From Trueperella pyogenes (GTDB lineage: Bacteria; Actinomycetota; Actinomycetes; Actinomycetales; Actinomycetaceae), in assembly GCF_900460345.1 (NCBI RefSeq), contig NZ_UHHW01000002.1:310001-374000 (forward strand): 64,000 nt of DNA, given 5' to 3'. The first letter of the stretch is position 1. The number at the start of each line of letters is the position of its first letter. Of the stretch, positions 8,501 through 17,836 are shown piece by piece. Below the pieces are notes generated by a model. It did no database searches and was not told the origin of the DNA. It saw only the letters and a program-made list of their open reading frames with translations. Made by a program: the position numbers and the translations under genes.

Positions 8501-9067
8501 GGAGTGGGCTTTGACCTGTACATTCGCATGGTTTCCGAGGCGGTCGCCGGGATCACGGGGCAGGACAGCCGAACCGAGGCGGAAAAGGCCGCCGAGACTC
8601 GGATCGAACTGCCGGTGGACGCCTACGTGCCCGAAACGTGGGTGACCTCCGAGCGCCTGCGCCTGGAGATCTACACGAAGATCGCAGCCTCTACCAATGA
8701 GACGCAGCGGGCGGATATCCGCGGCGAACTCGTGGACCGCTACGGTTCGGTGCCCGTGGAGGTGGATCGCCTGTTCGCGCTGGCCAAACTGCGCGAGAAG
8801 GTGCGCTCGGTGGGGATCGAAGAGATCACCATGCAAGGCAACAACGTGCGCTTGGCGCCCGTTGTTCTGCCGGATTCGCGCCAGGCGCGCCTACGCCGCC
8901 TCTACCCGAAGTCGATCGCCAAACCGGCAATCCGCATGATCCTTGTGCCGCTGCCGGTGGAGAACGAGCGGCGCTTGGGCGCGGCGAAGGTGATCGAGGG
9001 CGACGCCGTCGTGCAGTTCGTCGAGCAGGTTATCGATTCGGTGATGCTGGCCAGCATCGGAAGTTAG
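5552..9067 (+). CDS. mfd: Transcription-repair coupling factor
   Basis: A 1171-residue superfamily 2 translocase that displaces stalled RNA polymerase and recruits UvrA. N-terminal UvrB-like domains occupy about residues 20-350. The RNA-polymerase-interaction region (LKPGDYVVHARHGVAQF) begins near residue 486. The motor follows: Walker A GDVGYGKTEIA (about 643), Walker B DEEQRFG (about 744), SATPIPRT, then QLRGRVGRGRERAYAY (about 911). The C-terminal D7 domain carries VERLRLEIYTKIA-like sequence near residue 1030. Full family length. It starts 19 nt after pth with AAGGA upstream. Confidence 0.97.
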   Translation: MDLRPVLSVFRDQDPLSSRANSRFADVGMPRGAFAPAIAEMLHAGEGRLQVAVTTSGREAEDLRDALRAYIPAENMAIFPAWETLPHERLSPRSDTVAERLTTLRRLAHPEDFPELRVLLVPVRAFLQPIAAGLGELTPVSLRVGDACDFHDLQERLVAAAYQRVDMIEARGQFAVRGGIIDIFPPTTDHPLRVEFFGDEVDEIRSFAVSDQRSMDGVDELYAPPCREILLSDDVRSRAAHALEELPGAVDMLDKIAHGIAVEGMESLQPVLVEQMHPLVEELPANARIILVEPERLDARAQSLHETTQEFLAAAWSSAAAGGTIPISVTKASFLEIPDVRDRAIELGLGWWTIGGFAESDAIWLPLREPRNFAGNVDAALGELSRLAREQWRIVIAVEGAGLGRRLVEQLADADVPATFAEDLREVTPGVVAIVTAPVQSGFIADSAKFALLGAMDLVGRKRSRSAQLRQMPKRRKNAVDPLQLKPGDYVVHARHGVAQFVKLAKRQLGGPSGTQREYVVLEYAPSKRGQARDQLWVPTDQLDQISKYSGGDAPPLNKMGGADWEKTKSKARAAVKQIAKELVRLYAQRRATKGHAFSPDTPWQRELEDAFEFVETPDQLATIEEVKRDMESPEPMDRLISGDVGYGKTEIAVRAAFKAVQDGKQVAVLAPTTLLVQQHLETFQERYAGFPVKVAGLSRFQSAKESEEVKDGVRRGEVDVVIGTHRLITGDVRFKDLGLVIIDEEQRFGVEHKETLKQMYPAIDVLAMSATPIPRTLEMAVTGLRQMSTLATPPEERHPILTYVGAHENQQIAAAIKRELLRDGQVFYVHNRTQSINKVAAELAEMVPDASVGVAHGKMSEHQLEQVIQQFWDKEIDVLVCTTIVETGLDISNANTLIVENAHKLGLSQLHQLRGRVGRGRERAYAYFLYPRDGTMTETAIERLRTIAAHTELGAGFQVALKDLEIRGAGNLLGGEQSGHIAGVGFDLYIRMVSEAVAGITGQDSRTEAEKAAETRIELPVDAYVPETWVTSERLRLEIYTKIAASTNETQRADIRGELVDRYGSVPVEVDRLFALAKLREKVRSVGIEEITMQGNNVRLAPVVLPDSRQARLRRLYPKSIAKPAIRMILVPLPVENERRLGAAKVIEGDAVVQFVEQVIDSVMLASIGS

Positions 9068-9069
9068 AG

Positions 9070-9105
9070 GGGCGATCACGCGCCGAGGCTGGTGCGTGAT
9101 CGCCC
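9070..9105. terminator. Bidirectional hairpin between mfd and the nucleoside hydrolase
   Basis: GGGCGATCACGC (9070-9081) pairs perfectly with GCGTGATCGCCC (9094-9105) across a 12-nt loop, 2 nt after the mfd stop and 7 nt before the end of the convergent gene. U-tracts are weak, but the position fits shared termination. Confidence 0.75.
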
Positions 9106-9112
9106 GGCGTCG

Positions 9113-10069
9113 TCAAGCGCGTTGGGCCGCTAGGCTGCGGTTGACGTTGCGTACTGCCTGGAAGATCAGATGCCAGAAGCGGTCAAAATCCAACTCGGTA
9201 GCTGCCCAGGTGTGGCAATCGGGGCCGGGAGGCGTGCGTACGTCGACAACCGTCATGCCCGTCGTCAGTGCCCCGCTCAGTTCAATCTGTATCGGCGCTT
9301 TGACGATTTTCACGACGCTGGGATCGATCAAATATGCCACGGTGCAAGGGTCATGCACGGGTGGATGGTCGAAGCCTTGTGAATCTTTGTAGGCCTGGCG
9401 GAAGAAAGCAAATAGGTCCAGGACGAACTGCGCGGTTGGCCCGCCAATGTCAGTGAGCTGGTCAATGACCGCATCTGTGGCGAGTGCTTGATGCGTCAGG
9501 TCGAGACCAACCATGACCACCGGCCACTTTTCGCCAAACACGATGTGTGCCGCCTCTGGGTCGGCCATGATGTTGAATTCGGCGGCAGCCGACCAATTTC
9601 CACCGTGACAGCTGCCGCCCATCAGCACTACCTCGCGTGCACGTTCGACGATACGCGGCTCCAGGCGTGCAGCCAGCGCAATGTTCGTCAGCGGCCCGGT
9701 CGGCACTAGGGTAACTTCACCCGGTTGGTGTGCCATGAGCGTATCAATGATGAATTGGACTGCGTGGCGCGGGTCAAGATCCGCAGGTTCAGGCAGCACG
9801 ACGCCGTCCAGCCCGGATTCGCCGTGCTGTTCGGGCGCCACCACTGGTTCTCGCACCAGTGGGCGGGACGCCCCGCGGACGATTGGCACGCCGCGCATAT
9901 TGAACTGCGTGGCAAGCCGGCGTGCGTTGTTGGTGACCTTATCTAGTGTCTGGTTGCCATTAACGGTGCTTATGCCGAGCAATTCAATGTCCGGGCTGCC
10001 GTGGGCGAGCAACATGGCGATGGCGTCGTCGTGGCCAGGGTCGCAGTCGAGAATTATTTTCCGGGGCAT
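9113..10069 (-). CDS. Nucleoside hydrolase (IunH/Rih family)
   Basis: A 318-residue enzyme expected to split the N-glycosidic bond of purine or pyrimidine ribonucleosides. It begins MPRKIILDCDPGHDDAIAML, the Ca-binding Asp cluster of the family. TGPLTNIALA (about 125-134), EFNIMADPEAAHIVF (about 161-175) and the C-terminal VHDPCTVAYL, which has the conserved His-Asp pair, are all present. ATG 10069 has AAAGGA upstream; the in-frame ATG at 10102 would precede that site. It stands alone, convergent with mfd and divergent from eno. Substrate preference cannot be read from sequence. Confidence 0.93.
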   Translation of the reverse strand: MPRKIILDCDPGHDDAIAMLLAHGSPDIELLGISTVNGNQTLDKVTNNARRLATQFNMRGVPIVRGASRPLVREPVVAPEQHGESGLDGVVLPEPADLDPRHAVQFIIDTLMAHQPGEVTLVPTGPLTNIALAARLEPRIVERAREVVLMGGSCHGGNWSAAAEFNIMADPEAAHIVFGEKWPVVMVGLDLTHQALATDAVIDQLTDIGGPTAQFVLDLFAFFRQAYKDSQGFDHPPVHDPCTVAYLIDPSVVKIVKAPIQIELSGALTTGMTVVDVRTPPGPDCHTWAATELDFDRFWHLIFQAVRNVNRSLAAQRA

Positions 10070-11771
<1,702 letters not shown>

Positions 11772-11795
11772 CACAAGGTTCAAAGGAGCGCGTGA

Positions 11796-11861
11796 ATCTG
11801 TGGGACGATTTCACACCGATGTTGGAATATACGAAGATCAGTGCGAAATCGTCCCACAGAT
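11796..11861. repeat. 17-bp perfect inverted repeat downstream of eno
   Basis: ATCTGTGGGACGATTTC (11796-11812) is complementary to GAAATCGTCCCACAGAT (11845-11861) with a 32-nt loop. It starts 25 bp after the eno stop. It can act as a terminator hairpin, although no run of T follows either arm. Confidence 0.7.
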
Positions 11862-11919
11862 AAAACTACAGAAGAGACCTGGCGGCGCGCCGCTTGCCTC
11901 GCTCAAGCGGCGCGGCACC

Positions 11920-11932
11920 TAAACTAGGACGT
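11920..11932 (+). promoter_or_regulatory. -10 box for a probable leaderless ftsB mRNA
   Basis: TAAACT (11920-11925) ends 7 nt before the ATG at 11933. An AGGAC at 11926-11930 is a possible but poor Shine-Dalgarno. Confidence 0.45.
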
Positions 11933-12739
11933 ATGAGTGCACGGCGTCCATCTGGTCACCCCCGGAATGAGGGGGCGGCGCGGCGACGCACGGGCAACCC
12001 ACCGCGCAGAGAAGGTTCGCCTAACCTAGGTGGGGCGAAGGTGCCGATGGGTGCGGCTCCCTCCGGCCCTCGCCGGCATAAACCAAGTATCAAACCGAAT
12101 GCCAAGCCAGGTGGCAGGCCGGCAACTAAGAAGACGACTAGCCGTAACCGGCGAGCGCCTGTACGCGAAGCGCGTTTCACGAAGAAGTTCAATGTCCGGT
12201 TCTCGGGTGGCGAACGTACTCGGCAGTTTTCTATGCGGATGCTCGCGGTGCTGCTCTTTGCTGCAATTTCGGTCGTTATTGTGGCGAGCCCTTTAAGTCA
12301 GTATCTAGACCAGCAGCAGCAAAAGCGCGAACTTTTGCGGCAGCTGGAGGAGACTACGGCTCGAGTTGAGCTTCTCGAGCAGGAGTTGGCGCGTTGGCAG
12401 GATGACGACTTCGTGCGCTCGCAGGCTCGCGAGCGCCTCGGTTATGTGCTGCCGGGCGAAACGCTTTACCTCGCCTCGGATCCTGCGAAAGGCACGCCGG
12501 AGGAAATCGTCGCTGAGCGGGCTAAGGAAGTCAATGACCGGCGTCGCCAGGCTACCCCGTTTTACTTGACGATGTGGGATTCGATCCAGATTGCGGGTGC
12601 GAGTGGGCAGATCGTTAATCCGTCTAATACCCCGATTATTGGTACGACGCCGACGGATGCGCCGTCGCCAGAGACGCCGGGCATACCTGGGGATGAGACG
12701 AGTCCGACGCCCACTGGCGAGGAGGAGAGTGCGGGCTAA
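11933..12739 (+). CDS. FtsB/DivIC-type septum formation initiator
   Basis: A 268-residue bitopic membrane protein. Residues 1-98 are hydrophilic, proline-rich and strongly basic. A single membrane span follows (about 102-121, LAVLLFAAISVVIVASPL), then a coiled coil (about 123-152, QQQQKRELLRQLEETTARV) and the DivIC signature DDFVRSQARERLGYVLPGET. The C-terminal 60 residues are Pro/Thr/Ser-rich. The family links FtsQ and FtsL in the divisome. The position between eno and DUF501-ppx is standard in actinobacteria. ATG 11933 is chosen; the earlier TTG lacks a ribosome-binding site. Confidence 0.92.
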   Translation: MSARRPSGHPRNEGAARRRTGNPPRREGSPNLGGAKVPMGAAPSGPRRHKPSIKPNAKPGGRPATKKTTSRNRRAPVREARFTKKFNVRFSGGERTRQFSMRMLAVLLFAAISVVIVASPLSQYLDQQQQKRELLRQLEETTARVELLEQELARWQDDDFVRSQARERLGYVLPGETLYLASDPAKGTPEEIVAERAKEVNDRRRQATPFYLTMWDSIQIAGASGQIVNPSNTPIIGTTPTDAPSPETPGIPGDETSPTPTGEEESAG

Positions 12740-12743
12740 CGGG

Positions 12744-12755
12744 TAGGCTAGGGGC
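12744..12755 (+). promoter_or_regulatory. -10 box for a possible leaderless DUF501 mRNA
   Basis: TAGGCT (12744-12749) ends 6 nt before ATG 12756. GGGG at 12751-12754 could also act as a weak Shine-Dalgarno, so read-through from ftsB remains possible. Confidence 0.4.
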
Positions 12756-13316
12756 ATGAATGAAACGCCCTTGGTTCCGCTCGAGACCCTCACCCGTGTC
12801 GCTGCCAACGCCTCGCTTGCCAGCGACGCGGATGTGGCAGTTATTTCTCAGCAGCTCGGTCGGGCTCCGCGCGGTTTGGTGGGGATCGGCGCGCGTTGCG
12901 CGTGTGGCGACCCTGCCGTGACGATCACTTACCCGCGGCTGCCGGATGGCACGCCGTTTCCCACGATTTTTTATCTCTCGCTTCCGGCATTGGTGAAGCG
13001 TATTTCGCGTGCGGAGTCGTCGGGGCAGATGGTGGCGTTTAACGAGCGTCTTGAGAATGACGCCGAGTACCGTGCCGCCCACGAACGCGCCCACCGTTCC
13101 TATATTGAGCGGCGAGGGTTGCTTGCGGACGTGCCGCAGATCGCAGACCGGTCGGCGGGTGGAATGCCGGAGCGCGTGAAGTGCTTACACGCGTTGGCGG
13201 GATATGCGCTTGCCGCCGGTCCGGGGGTCTGCCCGGCAGGGGACGATGCGCTGGCTCTCGTCGGTTGGGACGTCAATGTTTGTCGTTGCGCTGATCGCGC
13301 GGAGGAGGAAGCATGA
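12756..13316 (+). CDS. DUF501 family protein
   Basis: A 186-residue soluble protein. The core matches the actinobacterial DUF501 family: VISQQLGRAPRGLVGIGARCACGDPAVTITYPRLPDGTPFPT-type N-terminal half, YLSLPALVKRISRAESSGQM in the middle, and a C-terminal CLHALAGYALAAGPG. Several Cys residues (CxC near residue 48, and Cys residues near the C-terminus) could bind metal, but no function is known to me. The stop overlaps the ppx start by ATGA (13313-13316), so the two are coupled. The eno-ftsB-DUF501-ppx order is conserved in the phylum. Confidence 0.9.
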   Translation: MNETPLVPLETLTRVAANASLASDADVAVISQQLGRAPRGLVGIGARCACGDPAVTITYPRLPDGTPFPTIFYLSLPALVKRISRAESSGQMVAFNERLENDAEYRAAHERAHRSYIERRGLLADVPQIADRSAGGMPERVKCLHALAGYALAAGPGVCPAGDDALALVGWDVNVCRCADRAEEEA

Positions 13317-14269
13317 GGGTTGCCGGAATTGACTGCGGGACGAACTCGATTCGCCTGCTCATAGCGGACGCCACCGACGGCGTACTGCACGACGTCGTGC
13401 GCCGGATGGAGGTTGCCAGGCTCGGCCAGGGCGTGGATCGTACAGGCCAGTTTGACCCGGTGGCACTGGCGCGAACGCTTGCTTTCGTCGACGATTACGC
13501 TGCCCAGTGCCGTGCGCACGGGGTGGAGTCGATTCGCTTTGCGGCGACGTCGGCGACTCGTGATGCAGCTAATCGGCAGGCTTTTCTCGACGGCGTCCGG
13601 GAGCGGCTGGGCGTCGAAGTGCAGGTGTTGACTGGGCAGGAGGAGGCGCGTGCGTCGTTCGACGGCGCGACTTCGGTACTTGACGGGGGCGAAGAACCCC
13701 TACTGACGGTCGACCTCGGGGGCGGTTCTACCGAGTTCGTGCTGGGCCGGATGGACGGGACAGTTTTGGGGGCGGCGTCGATGGACGTGGGATGTGTGCG
13801 CATCCATGAGCGCCATATGGTCTCGGATCCGGCCACGGAGGAAGAGATTGCGGCGGCGCGCGCTGACGTGCAGGCAGCGATGGACGGCACTGGGATCGAT
13901 TTTGGTGCAACCCGCACGCTTATCGGATTGGCCGGCACCATCACGACGGTGACGGCCAAAGCTCTGGGACTTGAGGCGTACGACGCCGAGCAGATCCACT
14001 CCGCGCGCCTGCCGCTTGAGGTCATCGACCGGACGTGCGAATGGTTTATTCACGCGCCGGTGGCACAGCGTGCAGCGCTAGGATTCATGCATCCGGGCCG
14101 TGTGGATGTGATCAGCGCTGGCGCGCTGGTGTGGCAGGAGGTCGTTCGCCGCGTCGCGGAGGAGACAAGGGATACTGTGGCGGTGACGCACGCTGTCACG
14201 TCGGAGCACGACATCCTTGATGGCATGGCGCTGTGGGCGGCGCGAGAACCGAATCTGCCGCAGTTCTAA
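13313..14269 (+). CDS. ppx: Ppx/GppA family exopolyphosphatase
   Basis: A 318-residue ASKHA-fold phosphatase acting on polyphosphate and/or pppGpp. Phosphate-1 motif GIDCGTNSIRLLI is at residues 4-16, FAATSATRDAANRQAF at about 76-91, phosphate-2 motif DLGGGSTEFVLG at about 132-143, and GLAGTITTVTA at about 203-213. It lacks the C-terminal HD domain of long Ppx proteins, like the short mycobacterial Ppx. It starts inside the DUF501 stop codon with GGAGGA upstream. Which of the two substrates dominates cannot be told from sequence. Confidence 0.93.
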   Translation: MRVAGIDCGTNSIRLLIADATDGVLHDVVRRMEVARLGQGVDRTGQFDPVALARTLAFVDDYAAQCRAHGVESIRFAATSATRDAANRQAFLDGVRERLGVEVQVLTGQEEARASFDGATSVLDGGEEPLLTVDLGGGSTEFVLGRMDGTVLGAASMDVGCVRIHERHMVSDPATEEEIAAARADVQAAMDGTGIDFGATRTLIGLAGTITTVTAKALGLEAYDAEQIHSARLPLEVIDRTCEWFIHAPVAQRAALGFMHPGRVDVISAGALVWQEVVRRVAEETRDTVAVTHAVTSEHDILDGMALWAAREPNLPQF

Positions 14270-14293
14270 AGACGGTATGCTCCAGGCCACCGC

Positions 14294-14323
14294 ACCGTTA
14301 ATGGTCGCTACAGGGTTAACGGT
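14294..14323. terminator. Hairpin between convergent ppx and nhaA
   Basis: ACCGTTAA (14294-14301) pairs with TTAACGGT (14316-14323) over a 14-nt loop. The second arm includes the nhaA stop codon. It is a candidate shared terminator, with no strong U-tract. Confidence 0.4.
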
Positions 14324-15644
14324 CGTAGTGACCAGGGCCGACTTCGGGCTCGCCGCCGGGAACTTCGCCGAAGGTCTCTTCGATCCAATCGTCTGCGAGG
14401 ACTTCGTGGCGCTCGAGTGTGGCGCGGTTTTCGGCGAGGTGTTCCATGTCGTAGACAGGCGCATTCTTGGCGTGCCACTTGGCGCGGCCACGTAGGGCTA
14501 TGGCGCCGAGGACGAGTGAGATGAGGGTGCCCAGGAGGACGGCTACGCGCGCGTGTGGGCCAGCAGGGTCGTGTCCTGGGAAGGAGAGGGTGGCGATGAG
14601 GAGTGAGACGGTGAAGCCGATTCCTGCGATGAGTGCCACTGCGTTGATATCTCCGAGGTAGAGGCCCTTTCCAAGCTCGAGCTTAAAGACGTAGAGCATG
14701 ATGGCGACGCCGCCCGTGATGCCGAGAGTCTTGCCTAGCGGCAGGCCGAGGTAGATGCCGATCGCTGCGGGATCGGTCAGCATTGCCAGGAAGCCGCCAG
14801 AGTCGACTACGTTCACGCCGGCGGCAAAGAACGCGAAGATGGGCAGGATGAATCCGGCGGAATAGAACTCGAGTTTCTCCGTCAGGTGCTCGGTCAGCGG
14901 TAGTTTCTCGGTGGAGCGCTGAATAGTGGGAATCGTCATACCCAGGAGTACACCAGCGATGGTGGCGTGGATGCCGGACATGAACATGAAGAGCCAGGCG
15001 ACCAATCCGAGCGGCCACAAGAAGTACCAGTTGAGGATACGTTTTTGGGCGAGGTAACCGAAGATCGCCACGACGAGTAGGGACAGGGCGAGGTAACCGA
15101 AGTTGAGATGGTCAGAGAAGAAGATAGCGATGATGATGATGCCGAGCAGATCATCGACCACGGCTAGGGTCATGAGGAAGGTGCGCAGCGCGATCGGTAG
15201 GCCCTTGCCAAACAGGCCGAGCACACCAAGGGCGAAAGCGATATCGGTGGCGACCGGCACAGCCCAGCCGTTCCAATTGGGGTCGGCGGAAAGCAGCTGG
15301 ATGGCTATGTAGACGAGCATGGGGCCGGCCATGCCAAAGACGGCGGCCAGGATTGGTACAAGTGCTTTCCTGATGTCGTGCAGTGAGCCAATGACGAACT
15401 CCTGCTTGAGCTCCATACCGACGATGAAGAAGAAGAGTGCCAGCAGCAGATCTGCCGCGATGAGGGACAGGCTCATGTCATGGCCATGAAGCTCAAATAG
15501 GGTCGTATTCGCGAGGGCGTCATACGCCTCTCGCGCTCCTTGAAGCGGGAAGTTTGCCCAAATCAGAGCCAGTACTGCGCCGATTATCAGGACAACGCCG
15601 GCGGTTGTTTCGTTTTTGAGAGCCTCACGGTATCGAGCGATCAT
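14316..15644 (-). CDS. nhaA: Na+/H+ antiporter NhaA
   Basis: A 442-residue inner-membrane antiporter exporting Na+ in exchange for H+. About 12 hydrophobic segments can be seen. The essential Asp residues lie in VATDIAFALGVLGLF (about residues 132-146) and AVVDDLLGIIII (about 164-175), equivalent to D133 and D163/D164 of E. coli NhaA. FFFIVGMELKQEF near residue 72 and the C-terminal IAGIGFTVSLLIATLSF are family signatures. A hydrophilic tail of about 50 residues follows the last span. It is a single gene with its own promoter region upstream (15645-15761). Confidence 0.95.
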   Translation of the reverse strand: MIARYREALKNETTAGVVLIIGAVLALIWANFPLQGAREAYDALANTTLFELHGHDMSLSLIAADLLLALFFFIVGMELKQEFVIGSLHDIRKALVPILAAVFGMAGPMLVYIAIQLLSADPNWNGWAVPVATDIAFALGVLGLFGKGLPIALRTFLMTLAVVDDLLGIIIIAIFFSDHLNFGYLALSLLVVAIFGYLAQKRILNWYFLWPLGLVAWLFMFMSGIHATIAGVLLGMTIPTIQRSTEKLPLTEHLTEKLEFYSAGFILPIFAFFAAGVNVVDSGGFLAMLTDPAAIGIYLGLPLGKTLGITGGVAIMLYVFKLELGKGLYLGDINAVALIAGIGFTVSLLIATLSFPGHDPAGPHARVAVLLGTLISLVLGAIALRGRAKWHAKNAPVYDMEHLAENRATLERHEVLADDWIEETFGEVPGGEPEVGPGHYDR

Positions 15645-15761
15645 GTATGTCCAATCGTTGCCATTCGCGCCACTGGCGTGGCGAGCTACCTCACTATTCT
15701 AATCATGGCAGCGCATTTTGGCTGAGTCGGCGTCGCAGGTAGGCTTGAGCTTACATGAACG

Positions 15762-15834
15762 GCCCCCATAGCCCAACGGCAGAGGCAGTCGACTTAAAAT
15801 CGATTCAGTGTCGGTTCGAATCCGACTGGGGGCA
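15762..15834 (+). tRNA. tRNA-Leu (anticodon UAA) with a short variable region
   Basis: Acceptor arms GCCCCCA (15762-15768) and TGGGGGC (15827-15833) pair and the discriminator is A. The anticodon stem GTCGA/TCGAT encloses CTTAAAA, giving TAA. The T-arm is GTCGG TTCGAAT CCGAC. The variable region is only TCAGT, so the molecule has a class I body of 73 nt, whereas tRNA-Leu normally carries a long variable arm. CCA is not encoded. Confidence 0.88.
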
Positions 15835-15859
15835 CTTTGTGGGGTGCTCCCAGATAGAC

Positions 15860-16639
15860 CTAAATATCTCGTTTTGTGAAAGCGAGCAGGCCTGTCAAGA
15901 CTCCCACCAGCGCGTAAGCTGCCAATAGTGCGAGTGCGATTCCCGACGACGTCACGATCGGATCTGACACGTTTTGAATGAGATCCCCATCGAGGGCAAC
16001 CCTGCCCAAGTGTATCGGCATGAATTGTGACAAGGTCTTTTGGAAGAAAGGACGCGGGATAATATTCACAAGGTTGGAGAAGAAGATGAACCCAACCATG
16101 AAGGAGATCGTTCCTGCCGTCGAGCGTAGGACGTAGCCGATAGCGGCCGACAGCACGCCCACAATCGCCTGGATGGCGACGAACGTCAAAAATGGTGCCA
16201 CGGCCTTGGAATCAAGAAGAAAATCGTTGAGCCGAATCGAGACAACCGCGACGCTGGCACCTAAGAAGGCGGTTGCAAGGGCGAGGCTCACACCAGCTAC
16301 GGCTAGGATCTTTGCAGCGAAGGCGCGTGCGCGATGCGGGTCGGACAGGGCGGTAGTGCGCATGGTGTTGTGCGCGTATTCAGTGGTGGTGGCGAGAGCC
16401 CCAATGATAATGAAAAAGATAGTGAAAAAGGACCAGCCGCCAACGACAATTCCCGGCCCGTCAGCTGCCAGAAATTGTGTAGGAATGAGCAAGAAGAGAA
16501 GGGCGAACAGCGTGATTCCGATGCTCGCTGTTAGGAGGACCGAACGCGTATTGAGTTTGGCGAACTCGCACGACAGCGAGCGGAAAAATGTGGGCCGATA
16601 CGCGGTGGGATCGAAACGACCGGTGAAAGTGCTACTCAT
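15860..16639 (-). CDS. ABC transporter permease (ABC-2 type)
   Basis: A 259-residue membrane protein with a cytoplasmic N-terminus (MSSTFTGRFDPTAYRPTFFRSLSCEFAKL) and about six hydrophobic segments, near residues 35-52, 66-88, 108-132, 148-170, 175-195 and 232-252. The pattern LPxxxSLxCEFAKL...RS matches ABC-2 permeases of actinobacterial drug or peptide exporters. Its start overlaps the end of the ATPase gene by 8 bp, so the pair is coupled. Cargo is unknown. Confidence 0.85.
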   Translation of the reverse strand: MSSTFTGRFDPTAYRPTFFRSLSCEFAKLNTRSVLLTASIGITLFALLFLLIPTQFLAADGPGIVVGGWSFFTIFFIIIGALATTTEYAHNTMRTTALSDPHRARAFAAKILAVAGVSLALATAFLGASVAVVSIRLNDFLLDSKAVAPFLTFVAIQAIVGVLSAAIGYVLRSTAGTISFMVGFIFFSNLVNIIPRPFFQKTLSQFMPIHLGRVALDGDLIQNVSDPIVTSSGIALALLAAYALVGVLTGLLAFTKRDI

Positions 16640-17594
16640 GGCTGCTCCTTGAGGCTGCGGGCGAGTCAGTGGACACGGGCGAGGAAGAGAACTCGACCTG
16701 GCTGGCGGTGAGCTCCATGAAGACGTCCTCGAGAGTTGAGTGGATTTCGGTCAATTCGTGGATCTCTATGCGGCGCTCGAAAAGGAAGCGGCCGATCTCT
16801 TCACGTTCAGCTCCGGGCACATCGAAAGAGCCGCTGGGGCGACCATAGCTCGGAGCGACGTCGACAACGCTCCAACGTTGTTGAAGCAGAGATCGGATAC
16901 TTGCCATATCTGGGCCGGACACGCGCACGCGAATCCCCTGGTTAGACTCCGTGAACTTCGATATGGGGCCAGAATCGAGGAGACGGCCGCGCCCAATGAT
17001 AATGAGATCGTCGGCAGTGAGTGCCATTTCGCTCATGAGGTGGGAGGAGACCAGGACACTGCGGCCGTCGTCTGCAAGCGACCGCATCATGGAGCGAACC
17101 CAGCGGACGCCGTCGGGATCCAGGCCGTTAACTGGTTCGTCGAGGATGAGCACTTGAGGATCGCCAAGGAGCGCGGTGGCGATGCCGAGGCGTTGCCCCA
17201 TGCCGAGCGAGAAGCCCTTGATCTTCTTCTTTGCCACAGACTCCAGTCCGGTGATCGAGATAACCTCGTCGACCCGTTCTCGTGGAAATCCGTGTGTCTT
17301 TGCCACGATTTGTAGATGTTGCCGAGCCGTTCGTCCGGGGTGAAAGGCTTTTCCGTCCAGGAGCGCACCGACGGCGGTGAGCGGAGAGGAAAGGTGGCGG
17401 TATTGCGTTTCCCCAATGAGGACACGGCCGGAAGTTGGGCGGTCGAGTCCAACGATGCACCGCATCGTGGTGGACTTACCTGAACCGTTCGGCCCCAAGA
17501 ATCCGGTCACAGCGCCGGGGCGCAGGGAAAAGGTCAGATTATCGACCGCCCGAGTCTTCCCGTAGTCTTTTGTCAAGTTCTCGACGCTGATCAT
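16632..17594 (-). CDS. ABC transporter ATP-binding protein
   Basis: A 320-residue ATPase partner of the downstream permease. MISVENLTKDYGKTRAVDNL leads to Walker A GPNGSGKST (about residues 36-44), the signature segment SLGMGQRLGIA (about 133) and Walker B VLILDEPVNGLDP (about 152). The C-terminal about 90 residues hold a GRGRLLDSGPI segment and a regulatory extension typical of CcmA/BcrA-type exporters. ATG 17594 is preferred because GGAGGG lies 3-8 nt upstream; the longer frame adds 17 residues without support. The substrate may be an antimicrobial or lipid; this is not determinable here. Confidence 0.93.
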   Translation of the reverse strand: MISVENLTKDYGKTRAVDNLTFSLRPGAVTGFLGPNGSGKSTTMRCIVGLDRPTSGRVLIGETQYRHLSSPLTAVGALLDGKAFHPGRTARQHLQIVAKTHGFPRERVDEVISITGLESVAKKKIKGFSLGMGQRLGIATALLGDPQVLILDEPVNGLDPDGVRWVRSMMRSLADDGRSVLVSSHLMSEMALTADDLIIIGRGRLLDSGPISKFTESNQGIRVRVSGPDMASIRSLLQQRWSVVDVAPSYGRPSGSFDVPGAEREEIGRFLFERRIEIHELTEIHSTLEDVFMELTASQVEFSSSPVSTDSPAASRSSHE

Positions 17595-17763
17595 GTGCCC
17601 TCCAGGTACTTCCGGCGCTGGCGTTATCGCGCAGACTTCCATCATATGAAATAACTATGGCCCAGATCGTCATCCTGCGGGGCGATTTTCCACAGGTTGC
17701 GCTCGCGAGCTTTCGCCTGTTGCCACGCGATTTTCACGGTCGGTGGAAAAAGGGGGAGGGGTA

Positions 17764-17817
17764 TTGCCAGAAGTTACGGTTTAGTTACTATTGGGGTAGA
17801 TGGCTGCAGTGGCAGCC
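17764..17817 (+). promoter_or_regulatory. Promoter and 5' hairpin upstream of the BI-1 family gene
   Basis: TTGCCA (17764-17769) and TACTAT (17786-17791) are separated by 16 nt. The predicted transcript starts near 17798, just before a small hairpin GGCTGC-AGTG-GCAGCC (17802-17817) at the 5' end. The Shine-Dalgarno AAGGAGAG and GTG start follow. Confidence 0.5.
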
Positions 17818-17836
17818 CTGATGTAAGGAGAGTCTT

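Noticed and set aside
7220..8836. 538-codon open frame on the minus strand opposite mfd
   Set aside because: It is the complement of the Mfd motor domain with His/Arg/Gly-rich low-complexity translation, typical of an antisense shadow.
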